Shown: piece by piece, positions 36,242-43,776 of the stretch | Numbering within the stretch: position 1 is the first letter of the stretch | How the letters are laid out: each line of letters starts with the position of its first letter | Source of the DNA: Betaproteobacteria bacterium | GTDB lineage: Bacteria; Pseudomonadota; Gammaproteobacteria; Burkholderiales; Casimicrobiaceae | NCBI GenBank assembly: GCA_004293675.1 | Contig: READ01000023.1 | Coordinates: 1-64,000 of the forward strand | DNA: 64,000 nucleotides | Direction of reading: 5' to 3' | Notes under the pieces: model-generated | Database searches by the model: none | The model's input: only the letters and a program-made list of their open reading frames with translations | Told to the model about the DNA's origin: nothing | Made by a program: the position numbers and the translations under genes

Positions 36242-37384
36242 ATGAATAGCAAACGCAACCTGCTGGCGCTCGGATTGAGCGCCGCTGTTTTAGCCACACT
36301 CGTTGGCTGTGGCAAAAAAGAAGAGCCGAAGAAAGAAGCCGCTGCACCCGCAGCTGCGCCAGCGCCCGCGAAACCTGATCCACTGAAAATTGCATTCGCG
36401 TATGTCGGCCCCGTGGGCGACGGCGGTTGGACGTTTGCGCACGACAACGGTCGCAAAGCCATTGAAAAGGAATTCGGCGACAAAGTGAAAACAAGCTTCG
36501 TTGAAAACGTCCCCGAGAGCGCAGACGCTGAGCGTGTGATGCGCGATCTGGCAAGCCAAGGCAACAAGCTGATCTTTGGCACGACGTTTGGCTACATGGA
36601 GCCGATGCTTAAAGTGGCTGCCGACAACAAAGGCATCAAATTCGAACACGCGACCGGCTACAAGGGCGCGGAAAATCTGCGTACTTACGATAGCCGCACC
36701 TACGAAGGCGCGTACATGGCCGGTGTGATCGCGGGCAAAATGACAAAGAGCAACACGCTGGGCGTCGTCGGATCGATCCCGATTCCTGAAGTCATTCGAA
36801 ACATCAATAGCTACACGATGGGCGCGCAAAGCGTTAACCCAAAGATTAAAACCAAAGTCGTCTGGGTCGGCGAGTGGTTTAACCCCGCGAAAGAAACCGA
36901 AGCAGCTACAGCGCTCATCAACGGCGGCGCAGACGTATTGCTACAAAACACCGATTCGAAAGCCGTATTGCAAACCGCAGAAAAGCTCGGCAAGCGCGCG
37001 TTCGGTTGGGACAGCGACATGACCGCCTACGGCCCGAAAGCGCATCTGGGCTCAGCAGTGATTAACTGGGGCCCCTACTACATCAAAGCCACCCGCGAAG
37101 CACTCGAGGGTAAATGGGCGACCGGCGCAACGTGGTGGGGCGTAAAAGAAGGCGCGATCGAAATGGTCAATGTGGCAGAGGACGTACCTGCTGACATCAA
37201 AGCCAAAGTCGCAGAAATCAAAGCCGGTCTCAAGGCCGGTACGTTCCACCCCTGGACCGGCCCGATCGTGGGTCAAGACGGTAAAGAAGTGCTCGCTAAA
37301 GGCGTGGTCGCTGACGACAAATTCCTTGGCGGCGTGAAGTTCTACGTCAAGGGCGTTGAAGGCAAAGTACCGGGCGCGAAGTAA
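36242..37384 (+). CDS. BMP-family substrate-binding lipoprotein
   Basis: This binding protein of the basic-membrane-protein/PnrA family, many of which bind purine nucleosides, has 380 residues. The lipobox LATLVGC places the lipidated Cys at residue 22, followed by a Lys/Glu and Ala/Pro linker. The domain (about 47–370) has IAFAYVGPVGDGGWTFAHDN, FGTTFGYMEP, AGVIAGKMTKSNTLGVVGSI, and FGWDSDMTAYGPKAHLGSAV. AGGGAA lies 8 bases before the ATG. A strong terminator follows. Position after the ATPase and two permeases, and next to xdhABC, suggests purine salvage as a nutrient source. Confidence 0.92.
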   Translation: MNSKRNLLALGLSAAVLATLVGCGKKEEPKKEAAAPAAAPAPAKPDPLKIAFAYVGPVGDGGWTFAHDNGRKAIEKEFGDKVKTSFVENVPESADAERVMRDLASQGNKLIFGTTFGYMEPMLKVAADNKGIKFEHATGYKGAENLRTYDSRTYEGAYMAGVIAGKMTKSNTLGVVGSIPIPEVIRNINSYTMGAQSVNPKIKTKVVWVGEWFNPAKETEAATALINGGADVLLQNTDSKAVLQTAEKLGKRAFGWDSDMTAYGPKAHLGSAVINWGPYYIKATREALEGKWATGATWWGVKEGAIEMVNVAEDVPADIKAKVAEIKAGLKAGTFHPWTGPIVGQDGKEVLAKGVVADDKFLGGVKFYVKGVEGKVPGAK

Positions 37385-37399
37385 GCTTTCGCTCAGTGC

Positions 37400-37428
37400 A
37401 AAAGGCCGCCGTGTGCGGCCTTTTCTAT
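37400..37428 (+). terminator. Rho-independent terminator of the transporter operon
   Basis: AAAAGGCCGC pairs with GCGGCCTTTT around CGTGT, then TTTTCTATTG. It is 16 bases after the BMP gene. Confidence 0.85.
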
Positions 37429-37594
37429 TGTTGTTGAGTCGGACTTTTTCGGGGGCTAGCTGTCGCAATGTCAACATTTCGCACTTTGACTACGTGAGGC
37501 GGATCATCGCTTCATGAAGTGGTTGACGTGCTCCGTGTCGATCCCTATACTGATATGAGTAATATTTTCTTAGCTAATTTGAGGGAGTTCGGCG

Positions 37595-38137
37595 GTGATT
37601 TTGAAGAAACCTTTCTGCGCAAGCGCCGCAGCGCTGGTAGTTTGCGCGTTCGTGAATGTGGCGTCGGCTGCGGGACCGAGTTGGGGGTCGAACACGTCCG
37701 TTGCTGCGTCCAGCGCGTGCAGCAGTTACAACATCCCGCCACAGACCGGTTTAGTCGCAGGCGCAACAAATGGAGCCGCAGGCGCTTTTGCCCCAGGGGA
37801 TATGTTCACGTTAACCGTCAGCTTAGGCACGGCAACCAGCAGCAGCGTATCAATTGTGGGCAATTCCTCCGGAGTGCCTGTTTTGGCGGGCCCTCTTGTC
37901 GGTGCCGGAACGCTAACTTACCTAGTAAACGGTCCGTTACCAGCCGTTGGATATTTTGTAAACACAACGACGCCGACTGGCGGTACCGTTAACGTATCAA
38001 TCGCTTGCGCGGACGCGCCGCCGACGTCGGTTCCGGTAGGATCGCCACTATCGATGGCGCTGGGAGCGTTAGCGTTGATTGGTTTTGGCGCATTTCGCCT
38101 GCGGCGCCGATACTCAGACGAGCGTGCGGTTAGTTAA
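37595..38137 (+). CDS. Small exported protein with IPTL-CTERM-like tail
   Basis: The product has 180 residues. It begins at a GTG preceded by GGGAG 8 bases upstream. The signal peptide (AAALVVCAFVNVASAAG) spans residues 10–27. The mature protein is low-complexity, rich in Gly, Ser, Thr, Val and Ala, with two pairs of Cys-containing segments (SSACSSYN, IACADAPP). The C-terminus, VPVGSPLSMALGALALIGFG followed by RLRRR, has the layout of an IPTL/PEP-CTERM sorting signal. It is probably displayed on the cell surface after processing. A terminator follows. Function is unknown. Confidence 0.7.
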   Translation: MILKKPFCASAAALVVCAFVNVASAAGPSWGSNTSVAASSACSSYNIPPQTGLVAGATNGAAGAFAPGDMFTLTVSLGTATSSSVSIVGNSSGVPVLAGPLVGAGTLTYLVNGPLPAVGYFVNTTTPTGGTVNVSIACADAPPTSVPVGSPLSMALGALALIGFGAFRLRRRYSDERAVS

Positions 38138-38159
38138 TCGATAGCGACATCAGCCCATC

Positions 38160-38186
38160 AAAAGGCCGCGATCCGCGGCCTTTTGT
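38160..38186 (+). terminator. Rho-independent terminator
   Basis: AAAAGGCCGCG and CGCGGCCTTTT form an 11-bp stem with a 3-nt loop 22 bases after the IPTL-like gene. Confidence 0.85.
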
Positions 38187-38231
38187 TATTGTGTCGTTCA
38201 TGCACCGCAGGCAACAATACTAAACATCGAC

Positions 38232-39230
38232 ATGAACATCACCATCATCGGCACCGGCGCCATCGGCGGTTGGATCGCTGCAAAGCTGGCGTTGGCAAGT
38301 GCTGGGCACGTTGTGAACGTCGTGGCTCGGGGCGAGACGTTGCGTGCCGTTTCAGATCACGGATTGCGGTTGCGCAGCACGGTGGGTGAGGAGCGGCAGG
38401 AATTCGTAGCGCGAGTCAACGCGGTGGAAAGTACGACCGCATTGCCGCCACAGGATCTGATCGTAGTCGCGGTGAAGCAGCCCGCGCTGGCTGCGGTGTT
38501 GCACCACATCACACCGCTCTTAGCGCCACACACGATGATTCTGTCGGCCATGAATGGCGTGCCGAGTTGGTTCTTTGCCCGCACGGATCGACCGCTGGCG
38601 GGAACAGCACTTTTGAGCGTTGATCCGAGCGGCGCAATTGGTAAAGCGCTACCCGCCGCACAAACCATTGGCTGTGTGGTGCATGCGGCGTGCAGCGTTT
38701 CGGAATCCGGTGTGATTGAGCACAAAATGGGTAATCGTTTAATCATCGGCGAGGCCTTGGGCGGAAACTCCGAACGCCTCAGCACACTGTCACAAATGCT
38801 GATCGCCGCTGGTTTCGACGCGCCCGTATCGAACGACATTCATCACGACATCTGGTTTAAGTTGTGGGGCAACATGACCACCAATCCGGTGAGCGCGATT
38901 ACCGGTGCAACGAGCGACAAAATTCTTGCTGATCCGCAGGTGCGAGCGTTTTGCTCGCGGGTGATGATCGAAGCAAAGCTCATCGGCGCAGCCATTGGCA
39001 TCCACATCGAAGGCGAACCCGAATCGCGCCACGCATTGACCGAAAAGCTAGGCGCGTTCAAAACGTCGATGCTGCAAGACGTGAACGCGGGGCGTGCGGT
39101 TGAGCTCGACGCGTTGGTCACCGTCGTTCGGGAAATTGGGCAGGCACTTCGGATCGAAACGCCCAGTACGGATGCGCTATTGGGGCTTGCGCGCTTGATG
39201 GCGCAGACGCGGGGGCTGTATCCGAGCTAG
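38232..39230 (+). CDS. Ketopantoate reductase family (ApbA/PanE-like) protein
   Basis: The product has 332 residues. The N-terminal NADP-binding fold begins MNITIIGTGAIGGWIAAKLA. Further marks are VVAVKQPALAAVL, LSAMNGVPSW and KLWGNMTTNPVSAITGATSD, and the C-terminal domain has SRHALTEKLGAFKTSMLQDV followed by GRAVELDALV. These fit 2-dehydropantoate 2-reductase relatives, which reduce ketopantoate in pantothenate synthesis. Genomes often carry several paralogues with other substrates. The long form with an extended middle region suggests a paralogue and not certainly PanE, so no symbol is given. Confidence 0.85.
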   Translation: MNITIIGTGAIGGWIAAKLALASAGHVVNVVARGETLRAVSDHGLRLRSTVGEERQEFVARVNAVESTTALPPQDLIVVAVKQPALAAVLHHITPLLAPHTMILSAMNGVPSWFFARTDRPLAGTALLSVDPSGAIGKALPAAQTIGCVVHAACSVSESGVIEHKMGNRLIIGEALGGNSERLSTLSQMLIAAGFDAPVSNDIHHDIWFKLWGNMTTNPVSAITGATSDKILADPQVRAFCSRVMIEAKLIGAAIGIHIEGEPESRHALTEKLGAFKTSMLQDVNAGRAVELDALVTVVREIGQALRIETPSTDALLGLARLMAQTRGLYPS

Positions 39231-39337
39231 TTTGCTAGGATGGTTTGATTGGCAGACTAACTTTGTTAACAAACGTCTTATGATATAGGGGCTACATTGA
39301 ATTTATTGTATTTTCCGAATATCAACTAAAATCGTCT

Positions 39338-39363
39338 GTACGCCTTATTTCATATGGCATTAC
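39338..39363. repeat. Dispersed small palindrome copy
   Basis: CGCCTTATTTCATATGGCAT lies between two convergent genes. Read on the minus strand it gives GCCATATGAAATAAGGC, the clearest symmetric form of the consensus. Confidence 0.6.
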
Positions 39364-39373
39364 AGAAAAAAGT

Positions 39374-39898
39374 TCATGCGATTCTCTTGAGACCTTTTCG
39401 ATAGCGTGCTGCGTTTTCCACATAGTGCTCTGCGCTGAATTTCAATCGCGCCATTTGCTCCGCTGAGAGCTCCTTCACGGCTTTAGCGGGTGAGCCAATA
39501 ATCATCGAGCCGTCTGGAAATGATTTGCCTTCGGTCACCAGAGCGCCCGCGCCGACCAAACAACCCTTGCCGATCACCGCGCCGTTGAGCACCACCGCGC
39601 CGATACCAATGAGCGAGCCATCGCCGACGGTGCAGCCGTGCAACATGACTTGATGGCCCACGGTCACATTTGCGCCGATGGTCAGCGGCATGCCTTCATC
39701 GGCATGCAACACGGAGTTGTCTTGCACATTGGAGTTTTCACCAATGGTGATCGTTGACGTGTCACCGCGCAACACCGCGCCGAACCAAATGCTCACGTTA
39801 TCAGCGAGCGTGACGTTGCCCATCACATCAGCAGAATCGGCCACCCATGCGGTGGCGGCGATATTGGGGGTCAGGTTGTCAAGTGAATAGATGGCCAT
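39374..39898 (-). CDS. Gamma-carbonic-anhydrase-like hexapeptide-repeat protein
   Basis: This left-handed beta-helix protein of the YrdA/PaaY/CaiE group has 174 residues. Hexapeptide turns fill residues 10–150 (NVTLADNVSIWFGAVLRGD, NVQDNSVLHAD, VTVGHQVMLHGCTVGDGSLI). The three metal-ligand histidines of the family fall in LHAD, GHQVMLHG. This points to a trimeric Zn/Fe-binding protein. Carbonic anhydrase activity is proven only for some members. The C-terminal helix (YVENAARYRKGLKRI) is usual. The gene is isolated between repeats. Confidence 0.88.
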   Translation of the reverse strand: MAIYSLDNLTPNIAATAWVADSADVMGNVTLADNVSIWFGAVLRGDTSTITIGENSNVQDNSVLHADEGMPLTIGANVTVGHQVMLHGCTVGDGSLIGIGAVVLNGAVIGKGCLVGAGALVTEGKSFPDGSMIIGSPAKAVKELSAEQMARLKFSAEHYVENAARYRKGLKRIA

Positions 39899-40613
39899 GT
39901 TTTTGTGATGAGTTAGAGAGCGAACTGAGGCGTCGTAGCGTGGGGGGCGAATCTAGCGACCGCTCCACGCCAATGAGCTTACGTGTTCGTGGTTTTTTTG
40001 ACGCAGATTTCGCAGATTAGTCAGTTGATTTACACAGATTTTTTGACGTTGAAAAGTGCGTAGGGTGAGCACCCCGTGCCCACCAAACCTCTGTTGAACC
40101 AAGATCGCTGGTATGCCACTGCCTGGTGGGCACGGGGTGCCCACCCTACCAAAGGCTAGCGACCGCTCCACGCCAATGAGCTTACGTGTCCGCGGTTTTT
40201 TTGACGCAGATTTCGCAGATTAGTCAGTTGATTTACACAGATTTTTTGACGTTGAACAGTGCGTAGGGTGGGCACCCCGTGCCCACCAAACCTTTGCTGA
40301 ACCAAGATCGCTGGTATGCCACTGCCTGGTGGGCACGGGGTGCCCACCCTACCAAAGACTAGCGACCGCTCCACGCCAATGAGCTTACGTGTCTGCGGTT
40401 TTTTTGACGCAGATTTCGCAGATTAGTCAGTTGATTTACGCAGATTTTTTTGACGTTGAAAAGTGCGTAGGGTGGGCACCCCGTGCCCACCAAACCTCTG
40501 CTGAACCAAGATCGCTGGTATGCCACTGCCTGGTGGGCACGGGGTGCCCACCCTACCAAAGACTGACATGGCACCGACACCAGATCAGGGCGAACTGCCA
40601 TTTTTCGGAATCG
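39899..40613. other. Intergenic region filled by a tandem repeat array
   Basis: Most of it is the 203-bp triple array described separately. Short open frames inside each repeat are products of the repeat and lack ribosome-binding sites. Confidence 0.6.
39954..40563. repeat. Three tandem copies of a 203-bp unit
   Basis: Units begin at 39954, 40157 and 40360 with TAGCGACCGCTCCACGCC and are nearly identical, differing by single bases; the third has one extra T. Each unit contains TTTTTTTGACGCAGATTTCG, a motif shared with the MITE-like elements at 43,497 and 48,421. Each also contains a long hairpin whose 25-bp arms read GTAGGGTGGGCACCCCGTGC onwards and its reverse complement, about 40 bases apart. 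Recent duplication is indicated by the low divergence. No function is evident; the hairpins could also block or end transcription. Confidence 0.9.
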
Positions 40614-41555
40614 CTACTTTGCTAAACCGAGCAACTTCGCCGCTTCGGTGTAAGCCTTTTTCCGCTCATCCATAAAGGCGTTCACCCGATCCAGCGGCAC
40701 ATCAATCCATTCGAATCCGCCGTCGGCCATTTGTTTTTTCATGTCAGGATCGGCGTTGATCTTTGCAAACAAATCGCTCACTTGTTTCTTCACTGCGTCG
40801 GGGGTTGCTTTGGGTACCGCTACACCGCGATAAGCGCCGTCGACCCAATTGAATCCAGCCTCTTTGAAGGTGGGCGCATTGGGGAACAGGGGATGGCGCT
40901 TTTCGGTGGCTACTGCCAGCAAGCGAACCTTTTCTTTTTGGGCAATCGCGAAGGTGGTGTAGCTCATCGCTGCGTCCACATGCTTGCCCAGAATTGCCGT
41001 TGCCATATCGGCGGTACCTTTGAACGGCACGTAAGTGAATTTCACACCCGCTAAATTTTCGAAACGAACCGCAGCGGCGTGGTTCGCGGAATTGAGTGCG
41101 CTGCCGCCTACGTTGAGCTTGCCGGGGTTGGCCTTGGCGTCCGAAATTAAATCAGCGAGCGTTTTGTATTTGCTCTCAACGGGCACAACGATCGCATCGG
41201 GGGTGAAGTGAAACCAATACACGCTGGCGATATCGTCAGTTTTGTATTGCACGTTGCCCTCCATCGGCTGCAACACCAGATGCGGCAAATTCACACCCGC
41301 CACCGTGTAGCCATCCGCCGTTTCACGGTTGACGGTGTTCCACACCAACGCGCCACCCGCGCCCGCTTTGTTCTGCACGATGAAGTCTTTACCCGTCATC
41401 TTTCGAGCGATGATGCCTTGCTGTCGAGCCGCCACATCCGATTCTCCGCCCGCCGGGAATGGGATGATGTAGTTGATGTTTTTGTCGGGGAACTGCGCGA
41501 ACGCCTGAGCTGCCCCGAGCAAGGCAATAGTTAACGAGACGACACGTTTCCACAT
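40614..41555 (-). CDS. Tripartite tricarboxylate transporter receptor (Bug/TctC family)
   Basis: This periplasmic binding protein of the Bug family, greatly expanded in Burkholderiales, has 313 residues. The ATG at 41555 follows GGAGGA by 6 bases; a longer frame upstream is not signal-like. The signal peptide ends AQAFAQ. Motifs are INYIIPFPAGGESDVAARQQ, KAGAGGALVWNTV, NVGGSALNSANHAAAV, VPFKGTADMATAILGKHVDA and PTFKEAGF. It binds a carboxylate or similar small anion. The TctAB membrane partners are not adjacent, which is common for Bug proteins. The ligand cannot be predicted. Confidence 0.9.
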   Translation of the reverse strand: MWKRVVSLTIALLGAAQAFAQFPDKNINYIIPFPAGGESDVAARQQGIIARKMTGKDFIVQNKAGAGGALVWNTVNRETADGYTVAGVNLPHLVLQPMEGNVQYKTDDIASVYWFHFTPDAIVVPVESKYKTLADLISDAKANPGKLNVGGSALNSANHAAAVRFENLAGVKFTYVPFKGTADMATAILGKHVDAAMSYTTFAIAQKEKVRLLAVATEKRHPLFPNAPTFKEAGFNWVDGAYRGVAVPKATPDAVKKQVSDLFAKINADPDMKKQMADGGFEWIDVPLDRVNAFMDERKKAYTEAAKLLGLAK

Positions 41556-41660
41556 AACTGATCCTCCAAAAATTATCGGGTGATGGTAGCGCGAATCGGG
41601 ACGTTTAGTGCGAGCTAGTGTCGGAATCGCTAAGCTGGGCACGAGGCGTAAACTGCGAGC

Positions 41661-42242
41661 ATGACACCTGAAACACTTACTGAAAAAATCAAAGCCGCAC
41701 CCCGAGAAATTCTCACCGCCCGGACGCGTTTGACTGCTCCCTCGTTAGAGCAAATCCCTTTTCGAATGGCGTGGGCCATCGCCTCAAGTGATGCGCTACA
41801 TTTTTTGCCTGATTGGCGGAAGAGCGCTGATTTGAGGGGCGCTACCCGAGGTACGGAAAGTGAGATGCGCGCCGTTGAAGCGGGCGACGAGATTATTTAC
41901 AACGTATTCGAAATCGCAACCGGCGACTATGTGGGTCGCTTAGATCTACACAGTTGGGATGCCGACGCGCCGCGTTGCGAAATCGGCTATATGGCCGACA
42001 CACGAACAAGCGGCCGAGGCCTGTTGCGCGAGGCAGCCATGGCCTGCGTGGAGCTCGCTTTTGATATCGGAGCGGTGCGAATTCAAGCGATGACCGATCC
42101 TCGAAACCTTCGATCCATCACCTTTGCAAAGGCCATCGGCATGCAAGAGGAAGGGGTGCTGCGCAACTACGAACGGCGAGAGGGCGCACTCTGCGATCAG
42201 ATTTTGCTTTCTGTGGTGCGTATGCAACCAGATGCTTCGTAG
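41661..42242 (+). CDS. GNAT-family N-acetyltransferase (RimJ/RimL-like)
   Basis: The product has 193 residues. The acetyl-CoA-binding region is at about 95–165: CEIGYMADTRTSGRGLLREA, then LAFDIGAVRIQAMTDPRNLR and the AxxIGMQEEGVLRNYERREG ending typical of ribosomal-protein-type acetyltransferases. The usual Q/RxxGxG/A loop appears as RTSGRGLL. The target is unknown; it may be a protein N-terminus or a small amine. It is divergent from the Bug receptor with 105 bp between starts, and 11 bp from the convergent VWA gene. Confidence 0.88.
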   Translation: MTPETLTEKIKAAPREILTARTRLTAPSLEQIPFRMAWAIASSDALHFLPDWRKSADLRGATRGTESEMRAVEAGDEIIYNVFEIATGDYVGRLDLHSWDADAPRCEIGYMADTRTSGRGLLREAAMACVELAFDIGAVRIQAMTDPRNLRSITFAKAIGMQEEGVLRNYERREGALCDQILLSVVRMQPDAS

Positions 42243-42253
42243 CAAGTAGCTTC

Positions 42254-43426
42254 CTACTTCGCCAACGCCTTCATCGCATCCGTCAAGCCCTGCACCGTGG
42301 TGGGGTACATCCGATCGTTCATCAGTTTTTTGATGATGTCGGTGGAGTAGGTGTATTCCCAAGCGCGCGGCGGCGAGGGGTTTAACCATGCAACACGCTT
42401 GAAGTGATTCGTCACGCGTTGTAGCCATGCCTTTCCCGTTTCGGAGTTGGTGTACTCGACGCCGCCGCCTTCCATCTCAATTTCATACGGGCTCATTGCG
42501 GCGTCACCGACGAAAATCACGCGGTAATCGGGGCCGTACTTGTGCAGCAAATCCATCGTGAGCGTGCGCTCTGTGCTGCGACGCCGGTTGGTTTTCCACA
42601 CGAAGTCGTAGAGACAATTGTGAAAATAGAAATGCTCGAGTCGCTTGAATTCGCTCTTGGCGGCGCTGAATAGTGCTTCGACTTGTTCAATGTGATCGTC
42701 CATCGAACCGCCGATGTCGAGCAGCAGTAACACCTTCACGGCGTTTCGGCGCTCAGGTCGCATTTGAATCGAGAGCATGCCAGCGTTTTTGCCGGTTTCC
42801 TCGAGCGTGTGTGGCAAATCGAGCTCGTCGACCGCGCCCTCACGCGCGAACTTACGCAAACGTCGCAGCGCAACTTTCACATTGCGAATATTGAAATCAA
42901 CGTTGTCATCGTAATCACGGAACTGCCGCTCGTCCCACACCTTAACGGCGCTGCGGTTGCGGCTTTTGTCTTGCCCGATGCGAATGCCCGCGGGGTTGTC
43001 GCCATAAGCACCAAAGGGCGATGTGCCGCCAGTGCCGATCCATTTGCTGCCGCCCTGATGCCGCTCCTTTTGCTCTTCAAGACGCTTCTTTAGCGTCTCC
43101 ATCAACTCGTTCCAATCCATCGCCTTGAGCTTTTCGCGCTCTTCTGCGGTGAGCGTTTTTTCTAGTATCTTTTTAAGCCACTCATCAGGAATCGCGGTCT
43201 TTAAATCAACAAGCTCTGAGGCGCCTTTGAAATACTCCGCAAACGCAAAATCGTACCGATCAAATTTGCTCTCATCCTTCACCAAGGTCGCTTTCGACAG
43301 ATAGTAAAAATCATCAATCGACGGCGAAATCACATCAGCCTTCAACGCCTCAAGCAGCGTCAAAAATTCTCGCGTGGAGGGCTTTAATCCGCGATGGCGA
43401 AGGTGATAAAAAAAGTCGAGCAGCAT
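42254..43426 (-). CDS. CoxE-like VWA-domain protein
   Basis: The product is 390 residues, starting at MLLDFFYHLRHRG, which agrees with family N-termini. A longer start at 43474 is possible. Residues about 1–130 form the helical N-terminal domain (PSTREFLTLLEALKADVISP). A charged linker with KKRLEEQKERHQGG and GTGGTSPFGAYG follows. The VWA domain (about 225–390) has the metal-site motif DIGGSMDDH, VIFVGDAAMSPYE and HFKRVAWLNPSP. CoxE-type VWA proteins usually work with a MoxR/CoxD AAA+ ATPase to mature or assemble other proteins. No such ATPase is in this window, so its partner must be elsewhere. Confidence 0.85.
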   Translation of the reverse strand: MLLDFFYHLRHRGLKPSTREFLTLLEALKADVISPSIDDFYYLSKATLVKDESKFDRYDFAFAEYFKGASELVDLKTAIPDEWLKKILEKTLTAEEREKLKAMDWNELMETLKKRLEEQKERHQGGSKWIGTGGTSPFGAYGDNPAGIRIGQDKSRNRSAVKVWDERQFRDYDDNVDFNIRNVKVALRRLRKFAREGAVDELDLPHTLEETGKNAGMLSIQMRPERRNAVKVLLLLDIGGSMDDHIEQVEALFSAAKSEFKRLEHFYFHNCLYDFVWKTNRRRSTERTLTMDLLHKYGPDYRVIFVGDAAMSPYEIEMEGGGVEYTNSETGKAWLQRVTNHFKRVAWLNPSPPRAWEYTYSTDIIKKLMNDRMYPTTVQGLTDAMKALAK

Positions 43427-43496
43427 GGATTGATTTTCGCAGAGTCGCCCGGGATTGGCAGTCAGCATCGCCATTGACGCTTAAGTGTGTGAAGTT

Positions 43497-43717
43497 CTTT
43501 TTGACGCAGATTCGCGCGGATTTAGGGCGGATTAGCGCAGATTTTCTGGAACAAAACCAGCGGGGTACGAGCCCCACCGAGCTTACGTCCAACCATCGAC
43601 CACGACGCGGGTTTTTACGCGCCGCTTATTCAATGTGCTCTGTCAGGCTCAGTTGGCACTATCGGTTAGAAATCTGTGTCAATCCATCCTAAATCCGCGT
43701 AAATCTGCGTCAAAAAG
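43497..43717. repeat. MITE-like element with about 48-bp inverted ends (copy A)
   Basis: The left end CTTTTTGACGCAGATT, continuing CGCGGATTTAGGGCGGATT, and the right end read on the other strand, CTTTTTGACGCAGATT followed by CGCGGATTTAGGATGGATT, match over about 48 bp with few differences. The 120-bp interior has no gene. It lies between two leftward genes. There is no transposase, so it would be a non-autonomous element, or a structured intergenic repeat. Confidence 0.7.
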
Positions 43718-43744
43718 AGCGCCTCCCGCACAGACTCGGAGGCG
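43711..43744 (-). terminator. Rho-independent terminator of the GNAT/PaaK-like operon
   Basis: On the minus strand CGCCTCC pairs with GGAGGCG around an 11-nt loop and is followed by CTCTTTTTG, whose T run is supplied by the end of MITE-like copy A. It lies 33 bp after the GNAT fusion gene. Confidence 0.6.
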
Positions 43745-43776
43745 TTCGAAGGACATCCCCCGTCCACCAACTTTCG

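Noticed and set aside
37519-37992. A 157-codon rightward frame overlapping the IPTL-CTERM-like gene
   Set aside because: The other frame has a signal peptide, a sorting tail and a better ribosome-binding site.
39954-40563. CRISPR array
   Set aside because: The repeated unit is 203 bp with no unique spacers, and no cas genes are present.
39953-40601. Three similar leftward frames of 72–80 codons
   Set aside because: They are by-products of the 203-bp tandem repeat and have no ribosome-binding site; stems of the internal hairpin form much of them.
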